Positions 33,090-42,321 of a stretch of DNA of 43,915 bases are shown piece by piece. The position numbers and the translations under genes are program-made. Below the pieces are notes generated by a model. The model was not told the DNA's origin. It searched no databases and saw only the letters and a list, made by a program, of their open reading frames with translations. The DNA comes from Solirubrobacteraceae bacterium. Lineage in GTDB: Bacteria > Actinomycetota > Thermoleophilia > Solirubrobacterales > Solirubrobacteraceae. Within the stretch, counting starts at the first letter, position 1. Each line of letters starts with the position of its first letter. Location: the NCBI GenBank assembly GCA_017882375.1, contig JADGPP010000024.1:1-43915 (forward strand). The letters run 5' to 3'.

Positions 33090-34053
33090 GAGTCCAGCAG
33101 CCACTGCCAAAGCAGAAGCCCCCGAGACATCGTCGAGGCCGTCCGGCGGGCGGCTGCTCGAGCAGCCCCAGCTGCGCCGGCTGACCCTCCACGGCCATCG
33201 GATCGCCTACCGCAAGGCCGGCAGCGGCCCGGCGCTGGTGCTGATCCACGGGATCACGTCGAGCTCGGCCACGTGGGAGCGGGTGATGCCGTATCTGGCG
33301 CGCCACTTCACGGTGATCGCACCCGACCTCGTCGGGCACGGCGAATCGGACAAGCCGCGCGGGGACTACTCGCTCGGTGCGCACGCCAGCAGCATTCGCG
33401 ACCTGCTGCTCGTGCTCGGGCACGAGCGCGCGAGCATCGTCGGGCACTCGCTTGGCGGCGGTATCGCCATGCAGTTCGCCTACCAGTTCCCCGAGCGCTG
33501 CGAACGCCTGGCACTGGTGGACACCGGCGGCCTCGGCAGAGATGTCAACGTGCTGCTGCGCGCGGCGACGCTGCCCGGTGCCGAGTTCGTCCTGCCGCTG
33601 CTCGCGGCCACCCGGCTGCTCGACGCCGGGCGGCTCGCGGTGGGCGTGCTGCGCAGCCTCGGCCTGCGCGCTCGCACCGACGTCGAGGAGATGGCGCGCG
33701 GGCACGCGACGCTGTCCGATGCCGAGGCGCGGGCGGCGTTCGTGCACACGCTGCGCTCCGTCGTCGAGCCGGGCGGACAGCGCGTCGACGCATCCAATCG
33801 CCTGTACCTTTCCGCGCACATCCCGTTCCTGCTCGTGTGGGGCGAGCACGACTCGATCATCCCGATCGCCCACGGCCGCGCGGCACACGAACAGGTCATT
33901 CAGAGCCGCCTCGAGGTGTTCGCCAACTCCGGGCACTTCCCGCAGCTGGACGAGCCGCATCGCTTCATCGACGTGCTCGTCGACTTCGTCGAGTCGACCG
34001 ATCCGGCCACGCTCGACGCTGAAGGCTGGCGCGAGCTGCTCGACCCGCACTAG
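33088..34053 (+). CDS. alpha/beta hydrolase
   Basis: 321 residues with the full fold. LVLIHGITSSSATWERVMPYLA carries the oxyanion HG, FTVIAPDLVGHGESDKP follows, the nucleophile Ser121 is in VGHSLGGG, Asp255 is in LLVWGEHDSIIP, and His283 is in NSGHFPQLDEP. The cap between strands is rich in Leu and Arg. It could be an esterase, haloperoxidase-like or C-C hydrolase; the substrate is not predictable. ATG 33088 is the first ATG, lying at the end of an octamer repeat, but the frame is open to GTG 32998, so the repeat might be translated as a HTPIRPHAYTP-like tail. The body is preceded by a 30-residue variable leader. Confidence 0.85.
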   Translation: MSPAATAKAEAPETSSRPSGGRLLEQPQLRRLTLHGHRIAYRKAGSGPALVLIHGITSSSATWERVMPYLARHFTVIAPDLVGHGESDKPRGDYSLGAHASSIRDLLLVLGHERASIVGHSLGGGIAMQFAYQFPERCERLALVDTGGLGRDVNVLLRAATLPGAEFVLPLLAATRLLDAGRLAVGVLRSLGLRARTDVEEMARGHATLSDAEARAAFVHTLRSVVEPGGQRVDASNRLYLSAHIPFLLVWGEHDSIIPIAHGRAAHEQVIQSRLEVFANSGHFPQLDEPHRFIDVLVDFVESTDPATLDAEGWRELLDPH

Positions 34054-34076
34054 CCGGTCCGGCCTGGCACACCGGC
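34053..34076. terminator. possible terminator between convergent genes
   Basis: GCCGGT (34053-34058) and ACCGGC (34071-34076) form a 6-7 bp stem with a 12-base, itself GC-rich, loop. A second palindromic run, GCCCGCCGGGC, follows within 10 bases. They fill the gap between the hydrolase stop and the end of the convergent oxidoreductase. Confidence 0.35.
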
Positions 34077-34101
34077 TCGCCCGCCGGGCGGCGCCGCCGC
34101 C

Positions 34102-35094
34102 TCAGTCGGGGCGGACGTCGAGCACGACCTTGCCGGTCGCGCGGCGCTCGTCGATGCAACGCAGCGCCTCGGCCGCGCGCTCCAGCGGGAAGCGCTCGCC
34201 GACGATCGGTCGCACGAAGCCCTCGTCGACCAGCCGCTCGATGACCGCGCCGATCTCACGATTGATCTGCGGCCTGGCCATTACGTAGGCGCCCCAGCCG
34301 GCGCCGACGACCTCGGTGTTGCCGAGCAGCAGCCGGTTGACTTTGACCTCGGGGATCGAGCCGCCGGTGAAGCCGACGACGATCAGACGGCCGTTCTCGC
34401 GCAGCGAGCGCAGGCTGTCGGTGAAGCGGTCGCCGCCGACCGGGTCGAGCACGATGTCGACGCCGCCACCCGAGCGCTGCTTGACCTCGTCCTTCCAGCT
34501 GTCGCTGAGCAGCACGACCTCGTCGGCGCCCGCCTGCTCGGCGACGCGCTGCTTGGCCTCTGAGGAGACGAGCGCGATCGTGCGCGCGCCGAGGCCCTTG
34601 GCGACCTGCAATGCGGCCGTCCCGACGCCCCCGGCGGCGCCGTGCACGAGCACCGTCTCGCCCTGCTTCAAGCGCCCGCGCAGCACCAGCGAGAAGTAGG
34701 CGGTGTGGTAGTTGAGAATCAGGCTCGCGCCTTGGGCGAAGTCGAGCTCGTCCGACAGCGCGAACGTGAAGAACTCCGGCGCGACGGCCGTCTCGGCGAA
34801 GCCCCCCAGCGCACAGAACGCGGCCACGCGATCGCCCGGCTTCACCGATGCTCCCTCGGAAGCGCTGCGGACCACGCCGGCGACCTCGCTGCCGGGCACG
34901 AACGGCAGCGGTGGTTTCATCTGGTACTGCCCGCGCGTCTGCAGCACCTCGGGGAAGGACACGCCGGCAGCATGAACGTCGACGACGACGCCCGCGCCCG
35001 GCGTGAGCATGTGCGAGGGCTCCGGGTCGTCCAGCTCGACCAACCGCAGTGCCGTATCCGGTCCCGATTCCTGCACGATCTGCACGGCTCGCAT
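34102..35094 (-). CDS. NADPH:quinone oxidoreductase-like, MDR superfamily
   Basis: 330 residues of the zinc-free medium-chain reductase group. The N-terminal GroES-like part (VDVHAAGVSFPEVLQTRGQYQMKPPLPFVPGSEVAGVV) lacks catalytic zinc cysteines. The Rossmann motif AAGGVGTAALQVAKGLGARTIALVSSEAK binds NADP(H), and DIVLDPVGGDRFTDSLRSL and GRLIVVGFTGG are also typical. Such enzymes reduce quinones or enoyl compounds, or act on acyl-CoA-like substrates. It is divergent from the formate dehydrogenase gene with only 40 bp between starts, so the two promoters must overlap the opposite leader. Confidence 0.88.
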   Translation of the reverse strand: MRAVQIVQESGPDTALRLVELDDPEPSHMLTPGAGVVVDVHAAGVSFPEVLQTRGQYQMKPPLPFVPGSEVAGVVRSASEGASVKPGDRVAAFCALGGFAETAVAPEFFTFALSDELDFAQGASLILNYHTAYFSLVLRGRLKQGETVLVHGAAGGVGTAALQVAKGLGARTIALVSSEAKQRVAEQAGADEVVLLSDSWKDEVKQRSGGGVDIVLDPVGGDRFTDSLRSLRENGRLIVVGFTGGSIPEVKVNRLLLGNTEVVGAGWGAYVMARPQINREIGAVIERLVDEGFVRPIVGERFPLERAAEALRCIDERRATGKVVLDVRPD

Positions 35095-35134
35095 GCTGCG
35101 ATTATGTCCGAAACATCGAGGAGGGGTTCAAGCT

Positions 35135-36337
35135 ATGGCCAAGGTGCTCTGCGTGCTGTACGACGATCCTGTCGACGGGTACCCCCCGTCCTACGCACGC
35201 GACGGCGTCCCACAGATCGCGCGATATCACGACGGGCAGACCACGCCGACTCCGCAGGCGCTCGACTTCACGCCGGGAGAGCTGCTCGGCAGCGTGTCGG
35301 GCGAGCTCGGCCTGCGCAGCTTTCTTGAGGAGCGCGGGCACACGCTGGTGGTGACCTCCGACAAGGACGGCCCGGACTCCGAGTTCGAGCGCGAGCTGAC
35401 CGACGCCGAGGTCGTGATCTCCCAGCCGTTCTGGCCCGCCTACCTGACGGCCGAGCGGATCGCCAAGGCGCCGCAGCTGAAGCTCGCGCTGACGGCGGGC
35501 ATCGGCTCCGACCACGTCGACCTGCAGGCGGCAATCGACCGCGGGCTGACGGTCGCCGAGGTGACGTACTCCAACAGCATCAGCGTGGCCGAGCACGTCG
35601 TGATGATGATTCTCGCGCTCGTGCGCAACTACATTCCCTCCTACCAGTGGGTGATCGACGGAGGCTGGAACATCGCCGACTGCGTGTCGCGCTCCTATGA
35701 CCTGGAGGGAATGCAGGTCGGCACGGTGGCAGCGGGGCGCATCGGCTCGGCCGTGTTGCGCCGGCTGAAGCCGTTCGAGGTCGGCCTGCACTACACCGAC
35801 CGCCACCGGCTGCCGGCCGACGTCGAGCAGGAGCTCGGCGCGACCTTTCACGACAGCGTGGAGTCGCTGGTCGAGGTCTGCGACGTCGTGACGATCAACG
35901 CGCCGCTGCACCCGGAGACGGAGAACCTGTTCGACGAGCGGCTGCTGGCGAAGATGAAGCGCGGGGCGTATCTGATCAACACCGCGCGCGGAAAGATCTG
36001 CGACCGCGACGCCGTCGCACGCGCCTGCGAGAGCGGGCAGCTGGCCGGCTACGCCGGCGACGTGTGGTTCCCGCAGCCGGCGCCGCGCGACCATCCTTGG
36101 CGCTCGATGCCCCACCATGGCATGACCCCGCACGTCTCCGGCACGAGCCTCTCGGCGCAGGCTCGCTACGCGGCCGGGGCGCGGGAGATCCTCGAGTGCT
36201 ACTTCGACGGGCGGCCGATCCGCGAGGAGTATCTGATCGTCAACGCCGGCGCTCTCGCCGGCGCCGGAGCGCACGCCTACAGCGCCGGCAACGCGACCGG
36301 CGGCTCGGACGAGGCGGCCAGGTTCACGGCGGGCTGA
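35135..36337 (+). CDS. fdh: NAD-dependent formate dehydrogenase
   Basis: 400 residues, the length of the Pseudomonas/plant-type D-2-hydroxyacid-family FDH, and by eye very close to the Pseudomonas enzyme. It oxidises formate to CO2 and makes NADH, without metals. Seen: AKVLCVLYDDPVDGYP, SQPFWPAYLT, N147 in TYSNSISVAEH, the coenzyme loop TVAAGRIGSAVLRR, D222 (sets NAD preference) in HYTDRHRLP, R285 in NTARGK, and H333 in MTPHVSGT. Start ATG 35135 has GAGGAGGGG upstream. Two Cys of the Pseudomonas protein (145 and 255 in its numbering) are Ser and Ala here. Likely role: energy from formate or one-carbon turnover. Confidence 0.96.
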   Translation: MAKVLCVLYDDPVDGYPPSYARDGVPQIARYHDGQTTPTPQALDFTPGELLGSVSGELGLRSFLEERGHTLVVTSDKDGPDSEFERELTDAEVVISQPFWPAYLTAERIAKAPQLKLALTAGIGSDHVDLQAAIDRGLTVAEVTYSNSISVAEHVVMMILALVRNYIPSYQWVIDGGWNIADCVSRSYDLEGMQVGTVAAGRIGSAVLRRLKPFEVGLHYTDRHRLPADVEQELGATFHDSVESLVEVCDVVTINAPLHPETENLFDERLLAKMKRGAYLINTARGKICDRDAVARACESGQLAGYAGDVWFPQPAPRDHPWRSMPHHGMTPHVSGTSLSAQARYAAGAREILECYFDGRPIREEYLIVNAGALAGAGAHAYSAGNATGGSDEAARFTAG

Positions 36338-36473
36338 GGGGCCCAGGCCGGGCGCAGGGGGGCTGCGCGTAGCCCGAGAGCTGGCTGAGCGTGACTTCGC
36401 CCGGCGCAAGCGCCGTGACCTGCACGATCCCCGTATGAGCGCGCGTGGAGAATCTGGGAACTTCCTGAGAAAG
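36338..36473. other. intergenic region between convergent genes
   Basis: The 136 bp between the formate dehydrogenase stop and the end of the small membrane protein gene is GC-rich and holds no recognised gene or strong hairpin with clear boundaries. Confidence 0.4.
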
Positions 36474-36815
36474 CTAGGAGCGCGCGAGGACGACGCGCGA
36501 GTCCGCGCGCAGCCATGCCGCGGCGGCCATCGCCGCGGCGACGAGCAGCACCGCGGGCCAGGCGCCGATCGCCAGTGCGAGCACGTGCGAGAGGACGAAT
36601 GCCGCGAGGCCCGCGCAGGCGAGCGTCACGGCGGTGCGCGTGTCGTTGCGCTGCGTCCACGCGCGAACGCACCACAAGCCACCGGCCAGCAGCACGACGC
36701 CACCGAGCGGCCTGGACCCGGTCCCCGCGGCGACCGCGTATCCGGCGATCAGCGAGCCGGCGGCAACCGGCGCCGTCGGGGTCAGACGGATGAAGGCACG
36801 ATCCACAGAGGCCAC
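36474..36815 (-). CDS. small four-helix membrane protein of unknown function
   Basis: 113 residues from GTG 36815. After a short basic leader (RAFIRLTPTAPV), four hydrophobic segments are visible: AAGSLIAGYAVAAGTG, LGGVVLLAGGLWCVRAW, TAVTLACAGLAAFVLSHVLALAIG and WPAVLLVAAAMAAAAWL. It ends in a short charged tail. I do not know its function; similar unnamed proteins occur in actinobacteria. A later GTG (near 36806) is an equally possible start. It stands 20 bp downstream of the aldo/keto reductase stop-to-start region in opposite order, so it may be on the reductase transcript's far side. Confidence 0.6.
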   Translation of the reverse strand: MASVDRAFIRLTPTAPVAAGSLIAGYAVAAGTGSRPLGGVVLLAGGLWCVRAWTQRNDTRTAVTLACAGLAAFVLSHVLALAIGAWPAVLLVAAAMAAAAWLRADSRVVLARS

Positions 36816-36834
36816 GCGCGCAGCCTAGCGCGAC

Positions 36835-37923
36835 TCACCCGCTGCTCGACTCGGCCCACAGGTTGATCCCACCCTCCTTGGCGTAGCGGTCGATCTCCGC
36901 GAGCTCATCCGCGGCGAAGTCGGGCTTCTGCAGGGCCGCGACGTTCTGCTCGAGCTGCTGCACGCTGCTGGCGCCGAGCAACGCAGACGTGACACGCCGA
37001 TCGCGCAGCGCCCAGGAGATCGCCAACTGGGCGAGCGTCTCTCCGCGCCCGCCGGCGATCTCGTTCAACGCGCGCACGCGTTGGAGATTCTCCTCGCTGA
37101 TCAGCTCGGCGGAGAAGTGGTTGCCGCGGCGCACCCGTGAGTCCTCTTGCACGCCCTCGAGATACTTGTCGGTGAGCAGGCCCTGGGCCAGCGGCGAGAA
37201 CACGATCGCTCCCACTCCCTCGCGCTCGAGCACGTCGAGCAGCTGCTCCTCGATCCAGCGGTTCAGCAGCGAGTAGGACGGCTGGTGGATGAGCAGCGGC
37301 GTCCCGAGCTCGCGCAGGATCCGTGCCGCCTCTTCGGTTCGCTTGGGCCCGTAGGAGGAGATGCCCACGTACCTGGCCTTGCCGCTGCGAACGGCGCTGT
37401 CGAGCGCGCCCAGCGTCTCCTCCAGCGGCGTGTCCGGGTCAAAGCGATGCGAGTAGAAGATGTCGACGTACTCCAGCCCCATGCGCTGCAGGCTCTGATC
37501 GAGGCTCGCCAGCAGGTACTTGCGCGACCCGAACTCGCCATACGGACCCGGCCACATGTCCCAGCCGGCCTTCGTCGAGATGATCAGCTCATCGCGGTAG
37601 GCGCGGAAGTCCTCGGCAAAGATGCGTCCGAAGTTGATCTCCGCGCTGCCGTACGGCGGGCCGTAGTTGTTGGCCAGATCGAAGTGCGTGATGCCGAGGT
37701 CGAACGCCCGGCGCAGGATCGCCCGGCTGTCGCGCAGCGGGCGGTCGTCGCCGAAGTTCTGCCACAGCCCGAGCGAGATCGCCGGAAGCTGCAGGCCGCT
37801 GCGTCCGCAGCGGCGATAGGGCATCGCCTCATAGCGGTCGTCGGCGGGCACGTACAGCGACGGGCCGAGATCAGCGTCGTAGGGCACCCTCCGAGTATTC
37901 CACCACCACGCCGGATCAAACAT
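36835..37923 (-). CDS. aldo/keto reductase, YghZ/L-glyceraldehyde 3-phosphate reductase type
   Basis: 362 residues, close by eye to E. coli YghZ (Gpr): YRRCGRSGLQLPAISLGLWQNFG, AFDLGITHFDLANNYGPPYGSAE, ELIISTKAGWDMWPGPYGEFGSRKYLLASLDQSLQRMGLEYVDIFYSHR, LIHQPSYSLLNRW, and SALLGASSVQQLEQNV. The catalytic set Asp (FDLANN), Tyr (NNYGPP), Lys (STKAG) and His (YSHR) is complete. YghZ-type enzymes reduce L-glyceraldehyde 3-phosphate and detoxify methylglyoxal with NADPH. The open frame begins ATG 37923; GTG 37887 (giving PYDADLGPSLYVPADD) is an alternative start that fits family length better, though GGAGG lies directly against it. Confidence 0.9.
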   Translation of the reverse strand: MFDPAWWWNTRRVPYDADLGPSLYVPADDRYEAMPYRRCGRSGLQLPAISLGLWQNFGDDRPLRDSRAILRRAFDLGITHFDLANNYGPPYGSAEINFGRIFAEDFRAYRDELIISTKAGWDMWPGPYGEFGSRKYLLASLDQSLQRMGLEYVDIFYSHRFDPDTPLEETLGALDSAVRSGKARYVGISSYGPKRTEEAARILRELGTPLLIHQPSYSLLNRWIEEQLLDVLEREGVGAIVFSPLAQGLLTDKYLEGVQEDSRVRRGNHFSAELISEENLQRVRALNEIAGGRGETLAQLAISWALRDRRVTSALLGASSVQQLEQNVAALQKPDFAADELAEIDRYAKEGGINLWAESSSG

Positions 37924-37984
37924 TCAGCGGCCGTCTTCAGCGCCGAAAGAGCGCGCGCCGAAGACTGTGCGGCGCGGTCGAGTC

Positions 37985-39070
37985 TCAGTCGTTCCAGGTG
38001 GGCGCGAAGGCGTTGCGCACGAGCGTCGTGATCGGGCCGCCGGCGAAGGGCACGCTGACGATGTTGTGACCGGAGCCCGGATCGAAGCCGCCGGTCGCGG
38101 CGAGCACGGTCGAGCCGTCGCGCGAGATGCCGGCGGCGACGAGCTGCAGCGCGATCGATTTCTTGGCGCTGAACGTGTGCACGGCGCCGGTCAGCGGGTT
38201 GACGCCCTCGCCGTACACGGTGTCCTGGCCGCCGAACTGCGCGAGCAGTTGCGCGCCGCTCGCCGACCACGCAAGCGGCGCCGGCCCGGAGAGCAGGAAC
38301 GCCGCTTTCTGGCGCGTGAGCTGGCGCGCCTGCGAGCCATCGGGGTGCATCAGCCAGACGTTGCTCTTGGGCGCGTCTTCGCGGCGGCCGCGGGCCTTGA
38401 ACGTGCGAGCGAAGGCGATCTTCGCCGGACCCCACACCGGCTCGGTGCTGCGATGGTTGCGCGTGATGCGCGTCGGGCTGCCGCCCGCCAGGGGCACCGT
38501 GTAGATGTCGCTGAAGGTTGGGAACGTCTTCAGATTGGGGGCGCGCGCGTACGCGAGCCGAGTCGAATCGGGCGAGAAGCTGACACCCTGGATGGTGCCC
38601 GTTGCGATCACGCGCGCGCTGCGCGTCGCGACGTCGATCAGCACGAGCTGTTCGCGTTCCGGGGTCAAGCCGCGCGTCGTCGCGATCGTCTTCGAGTCCG
38701 GCGACCACGCGGTGTTGTTCATGCTCGCCTCCTGCGCAGCCAGGACGACGCTCGCGCCGCCGGCGGTCGAGACCATTTCCAGAGCGGCGTTGCCGTGGGC
38801 GGGAAGCGACTGGAAGATGACGGCGCTGCCGTCGGGCGCGATCAGCGGCTGATTGCCGCCGGTGCCGCCGACCAGCTGGCGCGGCGAGCCACCGTTGGCT
38901 TCGGCGACCCAGATCGACGGATGGAAGCTGCCCGAGTTCTTCTCGTAGGCGATCGTCGCGCGGGCCGGCGCAGCGACCACACAGGCAAGCGTGGCAAGCG
39001 CGGCGACGAGGGCGAGCGCAGGCAGTGAGATCTCCGCCTGCAAGCGCGCACGACAACGGCCCCCGGTCAT
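37985..39070 (-). CDS. exported TolB-like WD40/PD40 beta-propeller protein
   Basis: 361 residues. A signal peptide (basic MTGGRCRARLQAEI then LPALALVAALATLACVVAAPARA, cut near residue 38) exports it. At least five PD40-type propeller blades are visible by their 'W/I-S/A-P-D-S/G-x' turns: PLIAPDGSAVIFQS, TAWSPDSKTIATTRG, VSFSPDSTRLAYAR, PVWGPAKIAFAR, LAWSASGAQLLAQ and ISRDGSTVLAAT. The fold binds proteins or small ligands; TolB-like propellers in actinobacteria are mostly uncharacterised. It lies 42 bp downstream of the acetolactate decarboxylase stop in the same direction, and precedes the aldo/keto reductase gene, but no functional link is evident. Confidence 0.75.
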   Translation of the reverse strand: MTGGRCRARLQAEISLPALALVAALATLACVVAAPARATIAYEKNSGSFHPSIWVAEANGGSPRQLVGGTGGNQPLIAPDGSAVIFQSLPAHGNAALEMVSTAGGASVVLAAQEASMNNTAWSPDSKTIATTRGLTPEREQLVLIDVATRSARVIATGTIQGVSFSPDSTRLAYARAPNLKTFPTFSDIYTVPLAGGSPTRITRNHRSTEPVWGPAKIAFARTFKARGRREDAPKSNVWLMHPDGSQARQLTRQKAAFLLSGPAPLAWSASGAQLLAQFGGQDTVYGEGVNPLTGAVHTFSAKKSIALQLVAAGISRDGSTVLAATGGFDPGSGHNIVSVPFAGGPITTLVRNAFAPTWND

Positions 39071-39112
39071 GCGCGAAAGCCTATTCGAGTGTGCCGCGCC
39101 TCTGACCGGCCT

Positions 39113-39892
39113 TCAGCGATCGGACTCGAGCCGGTGCAGCGCCGCCTGATCCAGCGGGGACCCGTGGCGCGGGACCGCGACGGCTTCGGGCAGCTCGACG
39201 TGGAGTGCGGTCGCACCGTCGAGCTGCGCGATCGCTTCCAGCAGCGTGTAGCTGAGCACGTGCCCGCCGCGCGTGCGGTCGTCGGTGAGGAAATGCAGGT
39301 GCGAGCCGACCATCTCGATGCCGTCGAGCGCGTCCGGGAAGCAGAAGCCGATCATCGTGCCCGAGACGTCGCGCAGCACGCTGACCTGCTGCTGGGCGAT
39401 CACCTCGGCGAGCGGGCGGTAGGGAGGCTTCTGCCGCGGCACCGAGCGGACGTGCACTTGGGCAAAGCGACCGTCGATGCGAATCGCAGTCGGGCGCGTC
39501 GCCTTCGACACGCGCTCGCCCAGATGCGCTTCCAGGTCGGCCTCGGCGAACGGCCCGGTCAGGGCCACGGGCTCGCCCGGCGAGAATGCGACCACCACCG
39601 CGTAGGGCGTCTTCGACGAGGCGTCCGCGCGCACGAGCGTGCAGTCCAGCTCTGCCTTCCACGCCTGCCCGTCGAGCACGATCAGCTCGCCGTCGAGGCC
39701 GTTGAGCGTGCCGAGTCCGAGATCGCCGTGCTCGAGGATCTCCGCGAGCGTGACGTCGCCGTCGAACGCGCCCGCCAGCAGAGCGTGAACGGTGGAGGTC
39801 TGAAAGAGCTCGTGGTCGGGGTGCTCGGAACGCAGTTCGCCGTGGCGAAGCAGCTCGACGCCCAATGCGCCGAGAAACTCGATCTCGCTCAT
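39113..39892 (-). CDS. budA: alpha-acetolactate decarboxylase
   Basis: 259 residues, matching BudA/AlsD. Characteristic stretches are DHELFQTSTVHALLAGAFDGDVTLAEILEHGDLGLGTLNGLDGELIVLDG, KTPYAVVVAF, QKPPYRPLAEV, and the metal site VGSHLHFLTDDRTRGGHVL with its three zinc histidines. It turns (S)-acetolactate into (R)-acetoin and CO2, an overflow route from pyruvate that also spares branched-chain synthesis. No acetolactate synthase or butanediol dehydrogenase is adjacent. ATG 39892 overlaps the stop of a 72-codon ORF (ATGA), so its translation is probably coupled to that upstream ORF. Confidence 0.92.
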   Translation of the reverse strand: MSEIEFLGALGVELLRHGELRSEHPDHELFQTSTVHALLAGAFDGDVTLAEILEHGDLGLGTLNGLDGELIVLDGQAWKAELDCTLVRADASSKTPYAVVVAFSPGEPVALTGPFAEADLEAHLGERVSKATRPTAIRIDGRFAQVHVRSVPRQKPPYRPLAEVIAQQQVSVLRDVSGTMIGFCFPDALDGIEMVGSHLHFLTDDRTRGGHVLSYTLLEAIAQLDGATALHVELPEAVAVPRHGSPLDQAALHRLESDR

Positions 39893-40107
39893 CGCGTGGC
39901 GGCGGCCGGCTTGCGCGCGCGGAAGCGAAACGAGCTTGCGCTCCGCGAGACGACCGTCTCGGCCAGACCCGCATTGTGCAGCCGATTGGCCAGTCCATCG
40001 GGGGCGACGGGGACGAGCGTGTCGGCGACGGAGAAGCGCACGGCGCCGCATGCACAGCGCCCTGTCAGCGGGCTCTCCGTCGTCGGCGTTGTCATCTCGG
40101 CCAGCAT
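39889..40107 (-). CDS. small protein with GFA-like CxCG motif, coupled to acetolactate decarboxylase
   Basis: 72 residues from ATG 40107 (or 68 from ATG 40095). SPLTGRCACGAVRFSVADTLV recalls the first zinc-binding loop of glutathione-dependent formaldehyde-activating (GFA/CENP-V) proteins ('G-x-C-x-C-G-A-V-R-F'). The remaining GFA cysteines are absent and the rest (VPVAPDGLANRLHNAGLAET...FRFRARKPAAATR) is basic. It may be a truncated relic or a small metal/peptide-binding protein. Its stop overlaps the decarboxylase start by four bases, evidence that it is translated. Confidence 0.5.
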   Translation of the reverse strand: MLAEMTTPTTESPLTGRCACGAVRFSVADTLVPVAPDGLANRLHNAGLAETVVSRSASSFRFRARKPAAATR

Positions 40108-40182
40108 AGGAGCTCGCTCGGCCCGCGCGATGCAGGTCGCGACCCGTTGTCAGTAGTTCAGACGCACGACCAGGCCTCATCT

Positions 40183-40200
40183 CATCGCGCAAGCGCGATG
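40183..40200. promoter_or_regulatory. perfect 8-bp inverted repeat in divergent intergenic region
   Basis: CATCGCGC-AA-GCGCGATG lies between the GFA-like ORF (minus) and the 99-aa gene (plus), in a 189-bp gap otherwise without features. As the two genes diverge it is more likely an operator than a terminator. Confidence 0.4.
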
Positions 40201-40296
40201 CGCGCAGCCGGGCCTTCGGCAAACGTCCAACGGCGCCCCGCGGATGCTGGCCAATTGGCCCTTAGCCGTGTGTTCGCAGCCCGTCATCTTTACCCC

Positions 40297-40596
40297 ATGG
40301 CAGGCATCCTCGAGATCATCGGCGGACCCACTCCTATCCAGGCACCGCGCGTGGGCGACACCTACCGCTGGAAGGTTCAGGACGGCTCGGCGGAAAAGCA
40401 CGTGTACGTGCAGATCGCGGAATCGATGAGAGCCGAGGCCTTCGAGGAGCCGCTGCGATCGGGAATCGAGTCCAAGGGCGAGACCGTCCTGCGCAAGCTG
40501 CTCGAGCGCGGCAAGGTGCCGACGCGGATCAAGATCACCTCGGCGGGGATCACCGAAGTCGGGGTCGACCGCCGACCGCGCCGCTGCTCGGTCTAG
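40297..40596 (+). CDS. hypothetical 99-aa protein
   Basis: Start ATG 40297 gives MAGILEIIGGPTPIQAPRVGDTYRWKVQDGSAEKHVYVQIAES, a beta-rich first half, then an amphipathic helix EAFEEPLRSGIESKGETVLRKLLERGK and a final strand PTRIKITSAGITEVG with a basic end. No cysteines in the core, no signal peptide, no membrane segment. I do not recognise the family. The codon pattern and compact beta-beta-alpha-beta order make it a credible gene. It is convergent with the aldo/keto reductase 37 bp away. The frame is open further upstream, but that part only mirrors minus-strand genes. Confidence 0.6.
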   Translation: MAGILEIIGGPTPIQAPRVGDTYRWKVQDGSAEKHVYVQIAESMRAEAFEEPLRSGIESKGETVLRKLLERGKVPTRIKITSAGITEVGVDRRPRRCSV

Positions 40597-40633
40597 CGCC
40601 GGCGCCGCAGACCGGCCGGGTCGGTCGCGTCGG

Positions 40634-41623
<990 letters not shown>

Positions 41624-41676
41624 CGTTGATCTGCCTTTCTCGGTGAGGGTGAAGCTCTCAGCCTACGACGCGAGCG

Positions 41677-42270
41677 TCAGGCTTCCGAGCCGACGGTGAC
41701 GCGGCGCAGTGAGGCGAAGCCCTCGTCCAGCAGGCCGATCAGGTCTGCCTTGCCGCCGGCCGCGCCCCAGCTCTGCACCGTTGCGGTCAGAACCGCGACG
41801 CCGACGGTCGCGACCAGCCGCGGGACGGAGTCGCGCAGCGGGTCGACGCCCAGGCGTTCGGCGACCCCCTCGGTTAGCACGGCGTCCCACGCCTGATAGT
41901 CCGAGCCGGCATGAAGATCGGGGCCTGACTCGAACAGGCGCATCAGCCCGAGCGTCAGCTCCGGGCGGGCGCCATACCCTGCCGCGACCGTCGCCAGCGC
42001 ACGGTGGACGGCGTCCAGCGGCGTCTCGCTCGCGGGACGGGCGGCGAGCGCCTCGCGCAGTTCGTCGGCGGTTCGCCGCTTCCAGTCGAGGATCACGTCC
42101 TCCTTGCGCGCGAAGTAGCGAAAGAACGTGCGTCGCGAAACATCGGCCGCCGCGGCGATTTCGTCGATCGTCGCCCCGTCGAAGCCGCGTTCGGCAAACA
42201 GGCGCAGCGCAGCTTCGGTGATCTGCTCGCGTCGGCGCAGCTTGTTGCGTTCGCGCAGCCCGGCCGTCAT
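41677..42270 (-). CDS. TetR-family repressor
   Basis: 197 residues. The helix-turn-helix is at about 10-57: [49 protein letters not shown]. The helical effector domain contains [16 protein letters not shown] and ends [10 protein letters not shown]. The start is ATG 42270; the longer frame runs into the operator region. It is divergent from an SDR gene and upstream of an aldo/keto reductase, and two palindromes between the divergent genes (42289-42304, 42310-42321) are its likely binding sites. It should block both transcripts until an aldehyde- or ketone-related ligand binds. Confidence 0.92.
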   Translation of the reverse strand: MTAGLRERNKLRRREQITEAALRLFAERGFDGATIDEIAAAADVSRRTFFRYFARKEDVILDWKRRTADELREALAARPASETPLDAVHRALATVAAGYGARPELTLGLMRLFESGPDLHAGSDYQAWDAVLTEGVAERLGVDPLRDSVPRLVATVGVAVLTATVQSWGAAGGKADLIGLLDEGFASLRRVTVGSEA

Positions 42271-42288
42271 CGCTGAAAGTATATCCGG

Positions 42289-42321
42289 AGTGCCAATTGG
42301 CACTTTGCTTGCCAACTGGCA
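42289..42321. promoter_or_regulatory. two TetR operator palindromes
   Basis: AGTGCCAATTGGCACT (42289-42304) is a perfect 16-bp palindrome. TGCCAACTGGCA (42310-42321) repeats its core with one central change, 19 bp downstream. A further half-site TGCCA lies at 42330-42334. They fall between the divergent TetR and SDR genes and overlap the SDR -35 box. Confidence 0.85.
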
